A DNA stretch of 42,621 nt from Streptomyces sp. ADI95-17. Its GTDB lineage: Bacteria; Actinomycetota; Actinomycetes; Streptomycetales; Streptomycetaceae. Below are positions 1 to 8,700 of this stretch, one piece after another. The number at the start of each line of letters is the position of its first letter. The stretch's first letter is position 1. The stretch spans positions 461,747 to 504,367 of the forward strand of contig NZ_ML123046.1 in assembly GCF_003846175.1 (NCBI RefSeq), given 5' to 3'. Below the pieces are notes generated by a model that was not told the origin of the DNA, ran no database searches, and saw only the letters and a program-made list of their open reading frames with translations. The position numbers were made by a program, and so were the translations under genes.

Positions 1-1530
1 AAGCACGCGCTCTCCGGCAAGGTCATCGAGCTGACCGACACCTTCCCGGTCCCCGACGCCAAGGCGTTCGCGGTCGGGCAGTGGTGGTCCGTGCAGGTGG
101 ACCCGGTCGCGGGCGGCGGCGGTGACGAACGCGAACTGCAGAAGCTGGTCGAGATCACCGAGATCGTCGACGCCGGACACATCCGGATCGGCTACCTCAA
201 CGGCTGGGAACTCGCCGCGGGCCGCACCCTGACCTGGACCCGCATCGAGCCGGTCCGCAACACCCACATCCGCAACATGGTCTTCGAGGGTGCCGGTCCC
301 GACGAGTACACCGGCTCCCACCCGGTCAGCTTCGAGTACGCCGTGGGCTGCGACGTCTCCGGGATCCACGCCACCGGTACCTTCTGGCCGGTCATCATGC
401 GCCGCTGGTGCACCCGCTTCCGCACCGAGGACTGCTCCCTGAAGAACCCGCCCACCGTCGAGTACGGCGGCGCGGGCTACCTCACCCAGCAGATCTACTG
501 CCTGTACGGACGGGTCGCGGACTGCACGACCAGCAATGTCCGGCATCTCAACGACCTCACCGCCTCCGCCTACTGCACCGTCGTGAACTGCCACGGCGAC
601 GGCGACGACGCGGGCGGCAACCCCTTCACCACGCACGGTCAGTACGAGCACGATCTGCTCTTCGACGGCAACTCCGGCCTGATGGACATCGCCAACTCCG
701 GTGCCCAGTGGGGGATCTCGGCGAAGCGGATCACAGTGCGCAGACATGTCTGCTCCTGGTTCACCGCCAACACCAAGATCACCGACCTGACGCTCGAAGA
801 CATCACGGTGATCGCCCGCCCCACCTTCGACCAGGCCGGCACCCTCACCGTCAACGCCGACGGCGCCCAGGTGCGCGGCTGCACCGCGAAGACCTTCGCG
901 GTCGCCCAGCGCTCCGCCCGCTCCACCCGGCCCACCACCATCAGCGACTGCTCCTTCGAGCCGCCCGCCGGAGCCGTCCTCGTCCAGACCCCGGTCACCG
1001 CGCCCGTGCACTTCGTACGCTGCACGTTCAAGGGCGTCGACGGCGCGATCCTGCGCGGGGCGGGCCCCGTCCACTTCACCGACTGCACGGTCACCGGCGC
1101 GGAGAACGCGGCACCGCTCTCGGTCGGTTCGGCGGATCTGCGGATCGACGGCGGCAGCTACGAGAACACCGGCATCGAACTCAGCGCCGTGCGCGACCAG
1201 CGGATCACCGTCACCGGAGGCGCCCGCCTCACCGGCAGCAACAAGGCCAAGGCGCTGCTCGGCCGGGCCGCCGGCGAGGGGCGGACCACCTGGGACATCA
1301 ACGGTCTCAGCAGCTCCGCCTCCGGCCCGGACACCGCCCATGTCCGCATCGCCGACGGGACGAACCACTACGCGGCGACCGGCAGCCGCTTCACCGGCGG
1401 CACCCTCCACCTCGCCCCGGACGCCCTGGCCTCGGTCCTGCACACCACGTGCGTGGAGGACGGTACGAAGCGCAGCGCGATGCCGGCCAACGGCGACAAG
1501 GCACGTACGGACGGGAACCTGACCCTGTGA
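1..1530 (+). CDS. Right-handed beta-helix repeat protein, 5' end outside window
   Basis: The frame is open from the first base, so the true start lies upstream and at least 509 residues are visible. The visible part is rich in short alternating strands with regularly spaced Asn, Asp, Cys and Gly (for example DCSLKNPP, RCTFKGVDGA, DCTVTGAENA), the look of a right-handed parallel beta-helix as in pectate-lyase-like or tailspike-like carbohydrate-active proteins. No catalytic signature can be assigned. A signal peptide, if any, would be in the missing part. Its TGA stop overlaps the GTG start of the acetyltransferase gene (GTGA), so the two are probably translationally coupled. The fold class is inferred from repeat periodicity; substrate and localisation are unknown. 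Confidence 0.8.
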   Translation, partial: KHALSGKVIELTDTFPVPDAKAFAVGQWWSVQVDPVAGGGGDERELQKLVEITEIVDAGHIRIGYLNGWELAAGRTLTWTRIEPVRNTHIRNMVFEGAGPDEYTGSHPVSFEYAVGCDVSGIHATGTFWPVIMRRWCTRFRTEDCSLKNPPTVEYGGAGYLTQQIYCLYGRVADCTTSNVRHLNDLTASAYCTVVNCHGDGDDAGGNPFTTHGQYEHDLLFDGNSGLMDIANSGAQWGISAKRITVRRHVCSWFTANTKITDLTLEDITVIARPTFDQAGTLTVNADGAQVRGCTAKTFAVAQRSARSTRPTTISDCSFEPPAGAVLVQTPVTAPVHFVRCTFKGVDGAILRGAGPVHFTDCTVTGAENAAPLSVGSADLRIDGGSYENTGIELSAVRDQRITVTGGARLTGSNKAKALLGRAAGEGRTTWDINGLSSSASGPDTAHVRIADGTNHYAATGSRFTGGTLHLAPDALASVLHTTCVEDGTKRSAMPANGDKARTDGNLTL

Positions 1531-2459
1531 GCGTCACGATCCGCACCGCCACCCCGGCCGACGACCCGGCGCTGGCCGCGCTGTGGCGGCGCTGCTTCGA
1601 CGCCCCGCAGATCGCCGACCTGCACGCCCTCGATCCGGACCGCCACCGTCACACCTTCGTCGCGCAGAGCGCCGAGGGGGAGGGGATCGACGCGGTCGTC
1701 GTCTACGTACCGAGGCTGATCCGTGACGCGGACGGCACCCCGCAGCGGGTCGGCGGAATCGGCAGCGTCGCCACCCGCCCCGAGGCCCGCGGCCAGGGGC
1801 TGGTGCGCCGGCTGCTGGAGGCGGCGGAGCACACCATGACGGCCGAAGAGTGCGCATGGTCGCTGCTGTTCACCGGGACGCCGGGCGTCTACCGGGGCTC
1901 GGGATGGCAGGAGTTCGGCAGTACGTACACCGAGGGGACGCTCGCGCCCTCGCAGGCCGCCGGGGAGTTCCGGATCCGCCCGGCCACCGTGCGGGACGCC
2001 GCCGAGGTGGCGGCCCTGCACCAGGCGTACAACGCGGACCGGCCGCTCAGTTCGGTGCGGGCGGCCGAGGACTGGGCGGTGCGGGTGCCCGCCTGGTACG
2101 GGCCGGCCGAGCGGTCGCTGGTGGCTGAGGACCCCGCGTCGGGGGCGCTCGCCGGCTGGCTGGTGGCCCAGCACCAGGGGGAGTACCTGGAGGTGCGGGA
2201 GTTCGCGGGCGCCCCCGAGAGCCTGGGCGGGCTGTTCGCCGCCGCCGGTGAACGGGGCAGGGCGGCCGGTCTGAGCCGGGCCCGGGTCCGGCTCCCCGAC
2301 GGTCCCGGGGTCCGGGCCGCGCTGCCGGTGCTGCTGGCGGACACCTGGCGGGTCAGCGAGCACGTGGGCATGGCACGCCCGCTGCACGCCACCGAGGAAT
2401 CGGTGCGGGCCACGGTCTCGGCACCCGGCGCGGTCCACTGGTACGGCGACTGCTTCTAG
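1527..2459 (+). CDS. GNAT family N-acetyltransferase, tandem-domain type
   Basis: This 310-residue protein starts at the GTG inside the GTGA overlap with the preceding stop. Residues about 3-140 form a GNAT domain; the acetyl-CoA-binding motif A is visible as GSVATRPEARGQGLVRRLL (about 79-97), with the R/Q-x-x-G-x-G/A core. Residues about 150-310 look like a second, degenerate GNAT-like half (FRIRPATVRDAAEVAALHQ), as in Eis-like or tandem GNAT proteins. The family transfers an acetyl group from acetyl-CoA to an amine of a small molecule or protein; the acceptor cannot be told from sequence. Coupling to a beta-helix protein gene is the only context clue. Confidence 0.85.
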   Translation: MSVTIRTATPADDPALAALWRRCFDAPQIADLHALDPDRHRHTFVAQSAEGEGIDAVVVYVPRLIRDADGTPQRVGGIGSVATRPEARGQGLVRRLLEAAEHTMTAEECAWSLLFTGTPGVYRGSGWQEFGSTYTEGTLAPSQAAGEFRIRPATVRDAAEVAALHQAYNADRPLSSVRAAEDWAVRVPAWYGPAERSLVAEDPASGALAGWLVAQHQGEYLEVREFAGAPESLGGLFAAAGERGRAAGLSRARVRLPDGPGVRAALPVLLADTWRVSEHVGMARPLHATEESVRATVSAPGAVHWYGDCF

Positions 2460-2498
2460 GAGGGGTGTACGGCGGCTCCTCCCGGAAGGGGCCCGCCG

Positions 2499-2719
2499 TC
2501 AGCGGCAGGGCGTGAGCAGAAAGCGCCCCACCAGCCCCGCCCCCGCGTCCAGCCGGCGGCGGAACTCCTCGGCGAGCAGCGGAACTTCACACGGTTGAAG
2601 ACCGCCACCCCGTCCTCGGCCCCGCCTGCCGGCGACCGGGCGGAACTGAACGCGCGCATCCGCTCGATCACGGACGCGATGCCGGGGACGGAGCTGTGCA
2701 ACTGCTCGAACTGCGCCAT
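2499..2719 (-). pseudogene. Decayed N-terminal fragment of a DUF5995-like gene
   Basis: On the minus strand an ATG at 2719 opens a frame reading MAQFEQLHSSVPGIASVIER and then DGVAVFNRV. These resemble the start of DUF5995-family proteins as I remember them. Near 2592-2600 the similarity jumps frame: the neighbouring frame continues LLAEEFRRRLDAGAGLVG and stops at 2499. Only about 70 of the roughly 230 residues usual for the family remain, there is a frameshift, and no ribosome-binding site is visible. I read it as a dead remnant between the convergent GNAT and lipoprotein genes. It fills most of an otherwise gene-free stretch (2460-2846). The family assignment is from memory and unsearched. 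Confidence 0.45.
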
Positions 2720-2846
2720 GGGTGCAGCGTCCCAGCCCCGGGGCCGGGACGGCGCCGACGGGCCCGGGGTTCATCGGAATGGGCGAACGGCCGCGACACA
2801 CATCCCCTGTCAGCCACCGCCGCCTCGGCTCCCCGGGCCGGCGCGA

Positions 2847-3737
2847 CTACTTGGCCAGCTTGCCGTTGGGCCGCACGGTGAACCAAGTGCCGTTCACACC
2901 GTGGCCGTTGGCGTCACCCGGCTTCTCGTCGCCGGTGTACCAGTAGAGCGGCCAGCAGTCGATGCTGAGCTGCTTCGAACCGTCGGAGCGGGTGTACGGG
3001 CTGAGCAGTTTCGGGTCGATGCCCTTGATGTTCTTCTTGTCGACGAGCCCGGCGGGCTTCCACATCTCCAGGCAGGCGCCCAGGCAGTTGGACTTCATCG
3101 GCCAGGCGGTGTCCTTGGTGAAGCGGTAGAGCGTACGCCCCTTGCCGTCGCGGACGATCGTGCCGCGCTCCTTGTCGACGACCGTGGACAGGGCGGGCAG
3201 GTCATTCGGCTCGCTCGGGGCCTCCTGCGCCTGTTCCTTCGCCTTCGTGCCGTCGGGCGCGGCCGAGAACCACGTGCCGCCGACGCCCTGCCCGCGGGTC
3301 TGCCTGGGCGCAGTGTCCTGCGCGTAGCGGTACAGCGGCCATCCCGCGAGCGTCAGCTGCCTCGTGCCGTCCGCGCGCTTCACCGAGCCGAGCAGCCCGG
3401 GGTCCAGGCCGCGGCCCGCCTTCGCACCGTCGGCGAGCACCGGCGGCCAGGCCGCGGCGCAGTCGCCCGAGCAGTTGGAAGCGGGCGGCTTCGCCGTGTC
3501 CTTGTCGAAGCGGTAAAGGGTGAAGCCCGCGCCGTCCGTCACGACCGGGCCCAGCTGCCGGCTCTTCCAGACGCTGAGGCGGCCCGCCTGCGAGGGCTGC
3601 GCACCGTTGCCCGTCTCGGCGGCACGCCCGGCGGAGCCGGTGGTGGTCGCCGCCGTGCCCTGGGAGCTTGTGCAGGCCGCCGTCAGCATGACCGCGGCGA
3701 CGGTGAATACGACCGGGACGTAGGTGAATTTACGCAT
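2847..3737 (-). CDS. SCO0930-type lipoprotein with PF03640 secreted repeats
   Basis: The 296-residue product begins MRKFTYVPVV and has a lipoprotein signal ending in the lipobox LTAAC with Cys22 as the lipidated residue. I chose this ATG over upstream in-frame starts because of the signal peptide and the AGAGGGA ribosome-binding site just upstream. The mature protein carries repeated modules of the PF03640 type: TLYRFDKDTAKPPASNCSGD with CAAAWPP, then TLYRFTKDTAWPMKSNCLG with CLEMW, each followed by a module of the WPLYRYAQDTAP type ending in GTWF. Paired Cys residues probably form disulfides outside the membrane. The biochemical role of this family is unknown. An ECF-type promoter lies at 3896-3922, and a paralogue sits at 17995-18465 on the far side of the T7SS genes. 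Confidence 0.85.
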   Translation of the reverse strand: MRKFTYVPVVFTVAAVMLTAACTSSQGTAATTTGSAGRAAETGNGAQPSQAGRLSVWKSRQLGPVVTDGAGFTLYRFDKDTAKPPASNCSGDCAAAWPPVLADGAKAGRGLDPGLLGSVKRADGTRQLTLAGWPLYRYAQDTAPRQTRGQGVGGTWFSAAPDGTKAKEQAQEAPSEPNDLPALSTVVDKERGTIVRDGKGRTLYRFTKDTAWPMKSNCLGACLEMWKPAGLVDKKNIKGIDPKLLSPYTRSDGSKQLSIDCWPLYWYTGDEKPGDANGHGVNGTWFTVRPNGKLAK

Positions 3738-3776
3738 GGGTATCCCTCTTTCGGAATTCTTGGGGAATTTTCTTTC

Positions 3777-3800
3777 GCTGAAGTGCTGAAGTGCTGAAGT
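3777..3800. repeat. Three perfect tandem copies of an 8-bp unit
   Basis: The unit GCTGAAGT occurs three times head to tail (3777, 3785, 3793) in the 5' leader of the minus-strand lipoprotein gene, between its start at 3737 and its ECF promoter at 3896-3922. On the transcript it reads as three ACTTCAGC units. It may be a slippage-prone tract or a binding repeat; no function can be assigned. Confidence 0.85.
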
Positions 3801-3895
3801 AATGGCCCGCCCCGGCAGCAGGGGAGGAGTAGGCCGACTGCCGGGGCGGAGTTTCTGGTCCCGGAATTCCTTCTGGCCGGGCAGCATCGCTGTGA

Positions 3896-3922
3896 AAACG
3901 GCCGCTGTGGCGGGGAGGTTCA
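3896..3922 (-). promoter_or_regulatory. ECF promoter for the PF03640 lipoprotein
   Basis: On the minus strand TGAACC (3922-3917) is followed after exactly 15 bases by CCGTTT (3901-3896). The spacing and both boxes match seven other intergenic sites in this window, including the one ahead of the sigma gene. It would give a leader of about 150 bases before the start at 3737. Confidence 0.7.
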
Positions 3923-3957
3923 ATTACCGGGAGAATCTTTTACCGGGTCGCGAGCCG

Positions 3958-5553
3958 TCAGACCCGCCCCGTGCCCGCCCCTGCCAACGTCTGCGTGGGA
4001 ACGACCACCCGCAGACCGAGTACGCCCAGGTCGACGCTGCCGTCGTTCTCCGCGTACCACCGCCAGTGCGCCCCCGGTACGTCGCCCACCGTCAGCACGA
4101 TCCAGCCGCCGCCCTCGGACCCGGTGAGGTCCGCGAGCGCCCGCGCCTCCTCGGCGGTCGGCGCGTCCTGGAGGACGACGAACCCGGTGACCTCGCCCGT
4201 ACGGGCGGCGCCACGCACCAGGCCGACGCCCAGTTCCTCGGCGGAGTTGAGGATCTCCTCAGGGGCCTTGCCCTTCACCTCCGACACGGAGCGGACCCGG
4301 ACCAGACCATTGAGGCCGGGCAGGGCGCTCGCGCCCGGGTCCACCGAGACCACCACCGTGCTCTGCCGCGGCAGTTCGAGCAGCCCGCGCACCAGCGCCG
4401 CCACGGTGTCCTGGGCGACGACGAGGTCACCGCTGACGCTCAGCGCGCCGTTGATCTGCCCGAGGTCCACCATGACCTGCGCGCCCCGCTCGCTCACCCC
4501 GATCCGGGCGAGGTGCGGCAGCGCGAGCGTCACGTCGGTCGCCGGGTCGCCCTCTATGACGGAGGGCAGTCCGGTGCGCTCCCAGCGATTCGGTTCGAGC
4601 GCGGTCCACGGCACGGGTGCCGTGTGCGCCCCCGACACCGACGCGAGCAGCTTCGTGGGTTCGGCGAGGACGCTGTAGACCCGTACCGGACGCTCCGCCC
4701 CCGCCGCGTCGGCGGGGATCAGTTCGCGCAGCGCCTGCCGCACCACCACCGGTGTACGGGTGTCCGCCGCGAGCCGCCGCGCGAGCGCGCCCCGCCGACG
4801 CCGCCGCAGCGCGAGCGCCAGGCCGCGCGGCAGCCGCGGCCGCAGCACCCGGGCGGCCCGCGCGATCCCGGAGCCGGTGGCGCGCACGGCCCGGCCGATC
4901 GGACGCCGCGCGACGATCACCACGGTCAGTACGGCGACGCCGGCGACACCCCCGATCAGCCAGGGCGACCCGACCCGGTCGCCCAGCCCGGCGAACGGTC
5001 CCGGGCCCCGGCCGGCCGCGGCGCGCGGCGTGGGGGAGGCGCTGCGCGCGGGGAGCTTCGCCGCGTCGGCGTTCTCCTCGGGCAGGACACCGAACTCCAC
5101 GCCGGCCCCGTCCGCGTCCTCCGGCAGGATCAGTGGGAAGCCCGGGGTCAGTTGGTCGGGACTGACGAAAGCCGAACCGTCCGGCAGCTGGCGCCCACTG
5201 TTGAGGACCAGGATCTCCTCGAACCGGTCGCCGTCGCCGAGGGTGCGCTGCGCGATCCCGAACAGCGTCTCCTGCTCGCCGCCGTTCTCCTGCGCGGACT
5301 TGACCACGTAGTACTTCGTCACCTCGTCGGCCCGCAGCGCCCGGGAAGGCCGCGCCTGCACGGCGGCCGGAGCCGGTGCGGAGTCCAGAGCCCGTACGGA
5401 TTCCGGAGTCCTTACGGACCCCAGGGCCTGCGCCGGTGCGGGCAGCGCCAGCCAGGTGACGGCCACCAGGCCGCACACCGCCGTCACCCGTGCCGTCGTG
5501 CGCCACGGCGCCGGCCGCCGCACTTCGTTCGTCGTCCTCGGGTCATCGCGCAT
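3958..5553 (-). CDS. LysM-like bitopic membrane protein of the T7SS locus
   Basis: The 531-residue protein has an N-terminal hydrophobic signal segment (about 19-43, ending PAPAQA), an extracytoplasmic LysM-like module (about 80-144: YYVVKSAQ, ETLFGIAQRTLGDGDRFEEI, then FPLILP), a low-complexity linker, one membrane span (about 197-216, WLIGGVAGVAVLTVVIVARR) followed by many Arg, and a soluble C-terminal half of about 300 residues that I do not recognise. The layout suggests a wall-facing domain linked through the membrane to a cytoplasmic domain. It is divergent from the giant repeat-protein gene, and the two start regions share back-to-back ECF promoters. A role as anchor or accessory of the secretion machine is inference from context. 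Confidence 0.8.
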   Translation of the reverse strand: MRDDPRTTNEVRRPAPWRTTARVTAVCGLVAVTWLALPAPAQALGSVRTPESVRALDSAPAPAAVQARPSRALRADEVTKYYVVKSAQENGGEQETLFGIAQRTLGDGDRFEEILVLNSGRQLPDGSAFVSPDQLTPGFPLILPEDADGAGVEFGVLPEENADAAKLPARSASPTPRAAAGRGPGPFAGLGDRVGSPWLIGGVAGVAVLTVVIVARRPIGRAVRATGSGIARAARVLRPRLPRGLALALRRRRRGALARRLAADTRTPVVVRQALRELIPADAAGAERPVRVYSVLAEPTKLLASVSGAHTAPVPWTALEPNRWERTGLPSVIEGDPATDVTLALPHLARIGVSERGAQVMVDLGQINGALSVSGDLVVAQDTVAALVRGLLELPRQSTVVVSVDPGASALPGLNGLVRVRSVSEVKGKAPEEILNSAEELGVGLVRGAARTGEVTGFVVLQDAPTAEEARALADLTGSEGGGWIVLTVGDVPGAHWRWYAENDGSVDLGVLGLRVVVPTQTLAGAGTGRV

Positions 5554-5612
5554 CCTTCTCGTCCTCCTCCGTACGGGGCCTGGTGACGCGCACTGCTGAT
5601 GCGTCGGCCGTC

Positions 5613-5639
5613 ACACGCACGGAACCCCGGGGCGGTTCA
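5613..5639 (-). promoter_or_regulatory. ECF promoter for the LysM-like gene
   Basis: Minus strand: TGAACC at 5639-5634, 15 bases, then GCGTGT at 5618-5613, about 60 bases before the start at 5553. It is back to back with the plus-strand site at 5646-5672; only six bases separate the two -35 boxes, forming GGTTCA-N6-TGAACC. Confidence 0.75.
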
Positions 5640-5645
5640 ACGAGC

Positions 5646-5672
5646 TGAACCGAAACGCCGACCACCCCGTTA
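5646..5672 (+). promoter_or_regulatory. ECF promoter for the giant repeat-protein gene
   Basis: TGAACC at 5646-5651, 15 bases, then CCGTTA at 5667-5672, leaving a leader of roughly 30-35 bases before the ATG at 5712. Box sequence and spacing match the promoter of the ECF sigma gene. Confidence 0.75.
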
Positions 5673-5711
5673 GGAGGTGCCGAACGGGCTTGTAGCCGGG
5701 AGGAGTTGGAA

Positions 5712-8700
5712 ATGGCGCGTCGGCATGCCACGGGCTGGGAGGTGCTCGGGTTCGGGGAGGATCCGACCCCTGGGAACCCGGAGGCGATCAGAACACTGGC
5801 CAAGACCTATCAGGAGCTGAGCGACGGGGCGGGCGAGGCGGTCGAGCTGCTGCGCGACGACGGGGCGCTGCGCCGCGGCAAGGGCCAGGCGATGGACGCC
5901 CTGAAGACGCGCATCACCAAGGACCTGCCGGGGCTCCTGGAGAAGACCAGGGACTCCTTCCGCACCGCTGCGGGTGCCTACGACGAGTACGCGAACACCC
6001 TGACCACCGCGCAGGACCTGCTGGACCGGGCCATCGACCAGGGCCAGGAGGTCGCCGCCACCGCGAAGACGGAGGTCCCGGCGCTCGCGGCGGACGCCAC
6101 TCCGGAGCAGGCCGAGACACACCAGACGCAGCAGGGCGAGGTGAACGCCGCGAAGGAGGCGCTGTCCGCCGCCGAGGAGCTCGGCCGCATGGCGCAGCGG
6201 GTGCGCGAGGAGGGGTCCGAAAGGGCGACGATCATCCTCGATGACGCCGCTGAACAGGCCATTCCCGCACGGGACTTCGTGAAGGCGTTCGGTGACTTCC
6301 TCGCGGACAACCCGCTGGTGGAGATCATCGCCGGTGTCATCATCGGCATCGTCGCCGTGTTCTTCCCGGTCGTGGGTCTCATCCTGGGCGCGATCCTGTT
6401 CGCGGTGTCGGTGATCCGGATGGTGTCGCAGGGCAAGATCGACGCCGGTGAGATCATCATCGGCCTGCTCACCCTCGTACCCGGTGGAGTGCTGCTCGGC
6501 GGGCTCGGGAAGATCGTCGGGGCGGCGGGCAAGCTGGCGAAGTTCGCGCCGTTCCTGGCCAAGGTGGGCAAGGGCGTCGGAACCGCTTCGGGAGCGGTCT
6601 CGGCGGCCCTGAAGAACTCGACGTTCATCCGCAAGACCATCGACCCGCTGGCCAAGGGACTCGTGGGTCTCAAGTCGTCCCCCGGTCTGGCCCTCGGCGC
6701 CAAGTTCGCGATCGACGTGACCACCGAGTTCAGCCTCGGCTTCCTGGCGAGCGGGCTCACGGCGTGGATCGACGGGAAGAAGTTCGACGCGGCCTCGGCC
6801 GTCAAGGGTGCCGCGCTCGGCGCCGCCACGGCCGGTGCCCTCACCCTGTTCGGCGGGACGAAGTTCGCCACCAGCATCAAGGACGCCTTCACCACCAAGG
6901 GCAAGTTCAAGAGCAACATCGACAAGGCGTTCTCCGTGAACAGCCTCGGTGTGGTCGACGGCAAGTTCAAACCCGGCAACGTCCTGTTCAACGACACCAA
7001 GGGCGGGCAGAAGACCGGCTTCCACGGCATCAACGGCCAGACCAAGTCGGACCCCGCCACGGGCGAGGTCAAGACGAAGGTCACGACCCCGGACGGTGCG
7101 AAGACCGAAACGAAGATCACTCCGCCCGGTCCCAAGGCCGACCAGGTCGAAGCCCCCGACGACCTGCCCTTCGGAGTCCCGGGGCCCGCGACGTCGACGA
7201 CCACCACGACACCGGACGGGTTCACGTCGACGACCGCGAACGGCACGAACACCATCAAGAGCCCGGACGGGGACGTCATCACCTCGAACGGCGACACGAC
7301 GACGATCAGCACCCCGGTCCAGGGCCCGACCACGAAGGAGCAGGTCCTCGGCGGGCTCGGCGGTGAGTTCGCGCCCGCGCAGTCGGAGAAGCCCGCGCTC
7401 TCCACGGAACTGGGCCCGAACGGCGGTTTCACGACCTCGGGTCCGTTCGGCCAGGTCTCCAAGGGGCCCGACGGCACCACGACGTTCGGCTCGCCCGGCG
7501 GTGACGGCGGTGGTCCCACACCGGAGTTCACCGTGAACAACAACACGATCTCCACCCCGAACGGCCTCACCCTGACCGACAACGGCGGCTCCACGACGGT
7601 GGGTGGTGGCGGTCTCACCACGGACAACACGAACGGCGTCAACTCGGTCTTCAACGGCCCCCAGGCGGGCCAGCCGGTGGCCACCCACAACCCCGCCGAC
7701 GGCAACGTCGACATCAACTTCGGCAACACCACGCTCAACGGCAACACGGGGAACCCCGGGGGTGGATTCGCCCTGCCGGACGGCACACAGGCCGACGTCG
7801 GCAACAACGGCAACGTGAGCGTCGTCAATGGCGACGGCGGCGGCCAGAACGTCAACCTGCCCCCGGCCAACGCGGGCGGCCCGGTCACCTTCACCGACAC
7901 CAATGTCAGCACCAGCATCCCCCCGGCCGGCGGCGCCACCATCACCACGCCGGGCGGCCCCGCCACCACGCTCGACCACACGGGGTTCACGGTGAACACC
8001 GGTGGTCCCACCCCCGACACGGTGCAGTTCAACGGGCCGGGCAACTCGCTCGACGTGACGCCGCCCGGCGGCCAGCCGCAGGTCTCGGTCGGCCCGGACG
8101 GCTCCATCGCCACCGGCAACATCAACACCGACGGGGGTGGCGGCGGTACGGCCACCGGCGGCGGGGGGAACGTGGAGTTCTCGCCGACCGACATCAAGTT
8201 CAGCACGCCCGACGGCGGGACGTTCACCGTCAACCCGCAGGGCCAGTTCGACCTGAACCCCTCCGGCACCCAGCCGCCGGTCACGGTCAACCCGAACGGG
8301 GACATCGCCGTGGGCCCGTCCGGCGCGGCCCCGGTCACCTTCAACGGCCCCGACGGCACCGCCGTCACCACCAAGCCGGGTGGCGGCCTCGACGTGACGC
8401 CGCCCGGCGGCCAGCCGCAGGTCTCGACCGGCCCGGACGGCGGTGTCTCCGTCAACGGGATCACCACGGACGGCAACGGCGGCGGCACGGCCACCGGCCC
8501 CGGCGGCAAGGTCGACTTCTCGCCGCTCGACATCAAGTTCAGCGCCCCGGACGGCACGACGTTCACCATCAACCCCAACGGCAAGTTCCACGTCGACGGG
8601 ATCAGCCACGGCGCGGACGGCGTCACCATCGGCGGCTCGACCACGGTCCACAACGACGGCTCGGCGAGCATCGCCCACGGCGACCAGGAGATCAACGTCG

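Noticed and set aside
2595..3797. A 400-residue plus-strand open frame
   Set aside because: It is antisense to the PF03640 lipoprotein and the DUF5995-like remnant, with no signature or ribosome-binding site; the minus-strand reading has signal peptide, lipobox and repeats.
7210..7240. A minus-strand TGAACC-N15-TCGT match inside the giant gene
   Set aside because: It is inside coding sequence, antisense, with no start codon or gene behind it; a chance match is expected in several kilobases of GC-rich DNA.
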